Below, one piece after another: positions 4,672-5,233 of a stretch of 5,233 nt of DNA. A program made the translations under genes and the position numbers. Source of the stretch: Nitrososphaerota archaeon. GTDB lineage: Archaea > Thermoproteota > Nitrososphaeria > Nitrososphaerales > Nitrosopumilaceae. Position 1 is the first letter of the stretch; every line of letters begins with the position of its first letter. The notes under the pieces were generated by a model that was given only the letters and a program-made list of their open reading frames with translations, was not told the DNA's origin and did no database searches. The stretch lies in contig JADFJY010000079.1 of NCBI GenBank assembly GCA_022565935.1, forward strand, positions 1-5,233, in the 5' to 3' direction.

Positions 4672-5233
4672 ATGAATTCTAAAGATCCTGTATTGATTAT
4701 TGAGGATAGCCTTGCTGTTGGTATGCTGTTAAATGAATTTCTAAAGAAATTAGGATATGATGATATCCATATCACTACAACTGGGGAAGCAGGGGTATCT
4801 CTTTTCAAAGAAATAATTGAAACTAAATCTATTCCTTTGATATTTTTAGATTTCAATCTTCCTGATACTACAGCATTTTCTGTAATGTCACAAATTTTAA
4901 CATTAAAACCCAACACAAAAATCATTATTGAAACTGCAAATAGTAAAGATGATGATAAAATAAGAGAAGTAATTGGATTGGGTGCTTATCATTATATTCA
5001 AAAACCACTTCGTTTTCATGATATCGAACAAGTAATTGATATTTTAAAAGAAGAACAATCTTTCTTTGAAAAAGAAGTTGATCAGGTTAATGAAATAAAA
5101 GATGGTATCATTAAAACTGAAGTAAAAACTACTGAGCATATAGATTTTATTTTAAAATCTACAAATCTAATTAGTCTAAATAAAATCATAAATATTATTG
5201 GATTTTCTAATGATTTTGTTCTATCTTATTTAA
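4672..5233 (+). CDS. Response regulator with N-terminal receiver domain and uncharacterised C-terminal helical region (partial, runs off right edge)
   Basis: The plus strand is open from ATG 4672 to the window end (187 codons, no stop). Residues 1-125 form a CheY-like receiver domain: VLIIEDS with the acidic pocket E11/D12, phosphoacceptor D60 in IFLDFNLPD, T88 in IIIETAN, and K111 in YIQKPL. All phosphorylation-site residues are therefore present, and a histidine kinase is expected to act on it; none is in the window. After a charged linker (126-152), residues 155-187 (EHIDFILKSTNLISLNKIINIIGFSNDFVLSYL) look like two or three helices separated by short turns, compatible with a helix-turn-helix DNA-binding domain. 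That assignment is an inference, and the domain is cut off. The start is supported by a GGAG site and by the receiver beginning at residue 6. It is divergent from the secreted-protein gene and shares its promoter region, so it may regulate that gene. Confidence 0.87.
   Translation, partial: MNSKDPVLIIEDSLAVGMLLNEFLKKLGYDDIHITTTGEAGVSLFKEIIETKSIPLIFLDFNLPDTTAFSVMSQILTLKPNTKIIIETANSKDDDKIREVIGLGAYHYIQKPLRFHDIEQVIDILKEEQSFFEKEVDQVNEIKDGIIKTEVKTTEHIDFILKSTNLISLNKIINIIGFSNDFVLSYL

Noticed and set aside
4665..4925. 86-codon minus-strand ORF
   Set aside because: It is antisense to the receiver domain of the response regulator, which has all conserved phosphorylation residues; a shadow frame.
1..5233. 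CRISPR arrays, tRNA/rRNA genes, insertion sequences, toxin-antitoxin pairs
   Set aside because: No spaced direct repeats, cloverleaf-like segments, transposase motifs, terminal inverted repeats or small toxin/antitoxin gene pairs were seen on either strand.

Overview
This 5.2 kb window is AT-rich (roughly two-thirds A+T) and looks like the chromosome of an ammonia-oxidising archaeon of the Nitrosopumilus type (Nitrososphaerota/Thaumarchaeota). The reasons are: archaeal promoter architecture (TATA-like boxes about 25 bases before starts, mostly without Shine-Dalgarno sites), TTG starts, short intergenic gaps, and the mix of genes (biotin synthesis, mevalonate-pathway HMG-CoA synthase, a membrane-anchored DsbA-like protein and a small response regulator). 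The lineage is an inference from gene content and style; no marker RNA is present.

Layout from left to right. Positions 1-122 (minus) hold the N-terminus of bioA (7,8-diaminopelargonate synthase), which runs off the left edge. It is divergent from bioD (193-882, plus; dethiobiotin synthetase). The two share a 70-base regulatory region with a perfect dyad. bioD converges on a 183-residue protein of unknown function (888-1439, minus) whose C-terminal half resembles a degenerate nuclease fold. A 47-codon ORF with one predicted membrane helix (1465-1608, plus) is divergent from it and converges on a hydroxymethylglutaryl-CoA synthase gene (1630-3024, minus). Upstream of that, also on the minus strand, lie a membrane-anchored DsbA-family thiol oxidoreductase (3128-3841) and a secreted cysteine-free protein (3879-4598), 37 bases apart and probably one transcript. 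A response regulator (4672 to beyond 5233, plus) is divergent from the secreted-protein gene and is cut by the right edge.

How the genes fit together. BioA and BioD catalyse consecutive steps of biotin synthesis (KAPA to DAPA to dethiobiotin). In ammonia-oxidising archaea biotin is needed by the acetyl-CoA/propionyl-CoA carboxylase of the 3-hydroxypropionate/4-hydroxybutyrate carbon-fixation cycle. HMG-CoA synthase feeds the mevalonate pathway to isoprenoid membrane lipids. The DsbA-like and secreted proteins act outside the cytoplasmic membrane. These look like separate housekeeping modules rather than one system.

I found no mobile element, CRISPR array, tRNA or rRNA, no gene-free stretch above 300 bases, and no clear new multi-gene system. 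The items most worth checking are the HMG-CoA synthase type and its altered active-site context, the putative dead-nuclease protein, the unlisted 47-residue membrane ORF, the bioA/bioD dyad, and the uncharacterised C-terminal domain of the response regulator.
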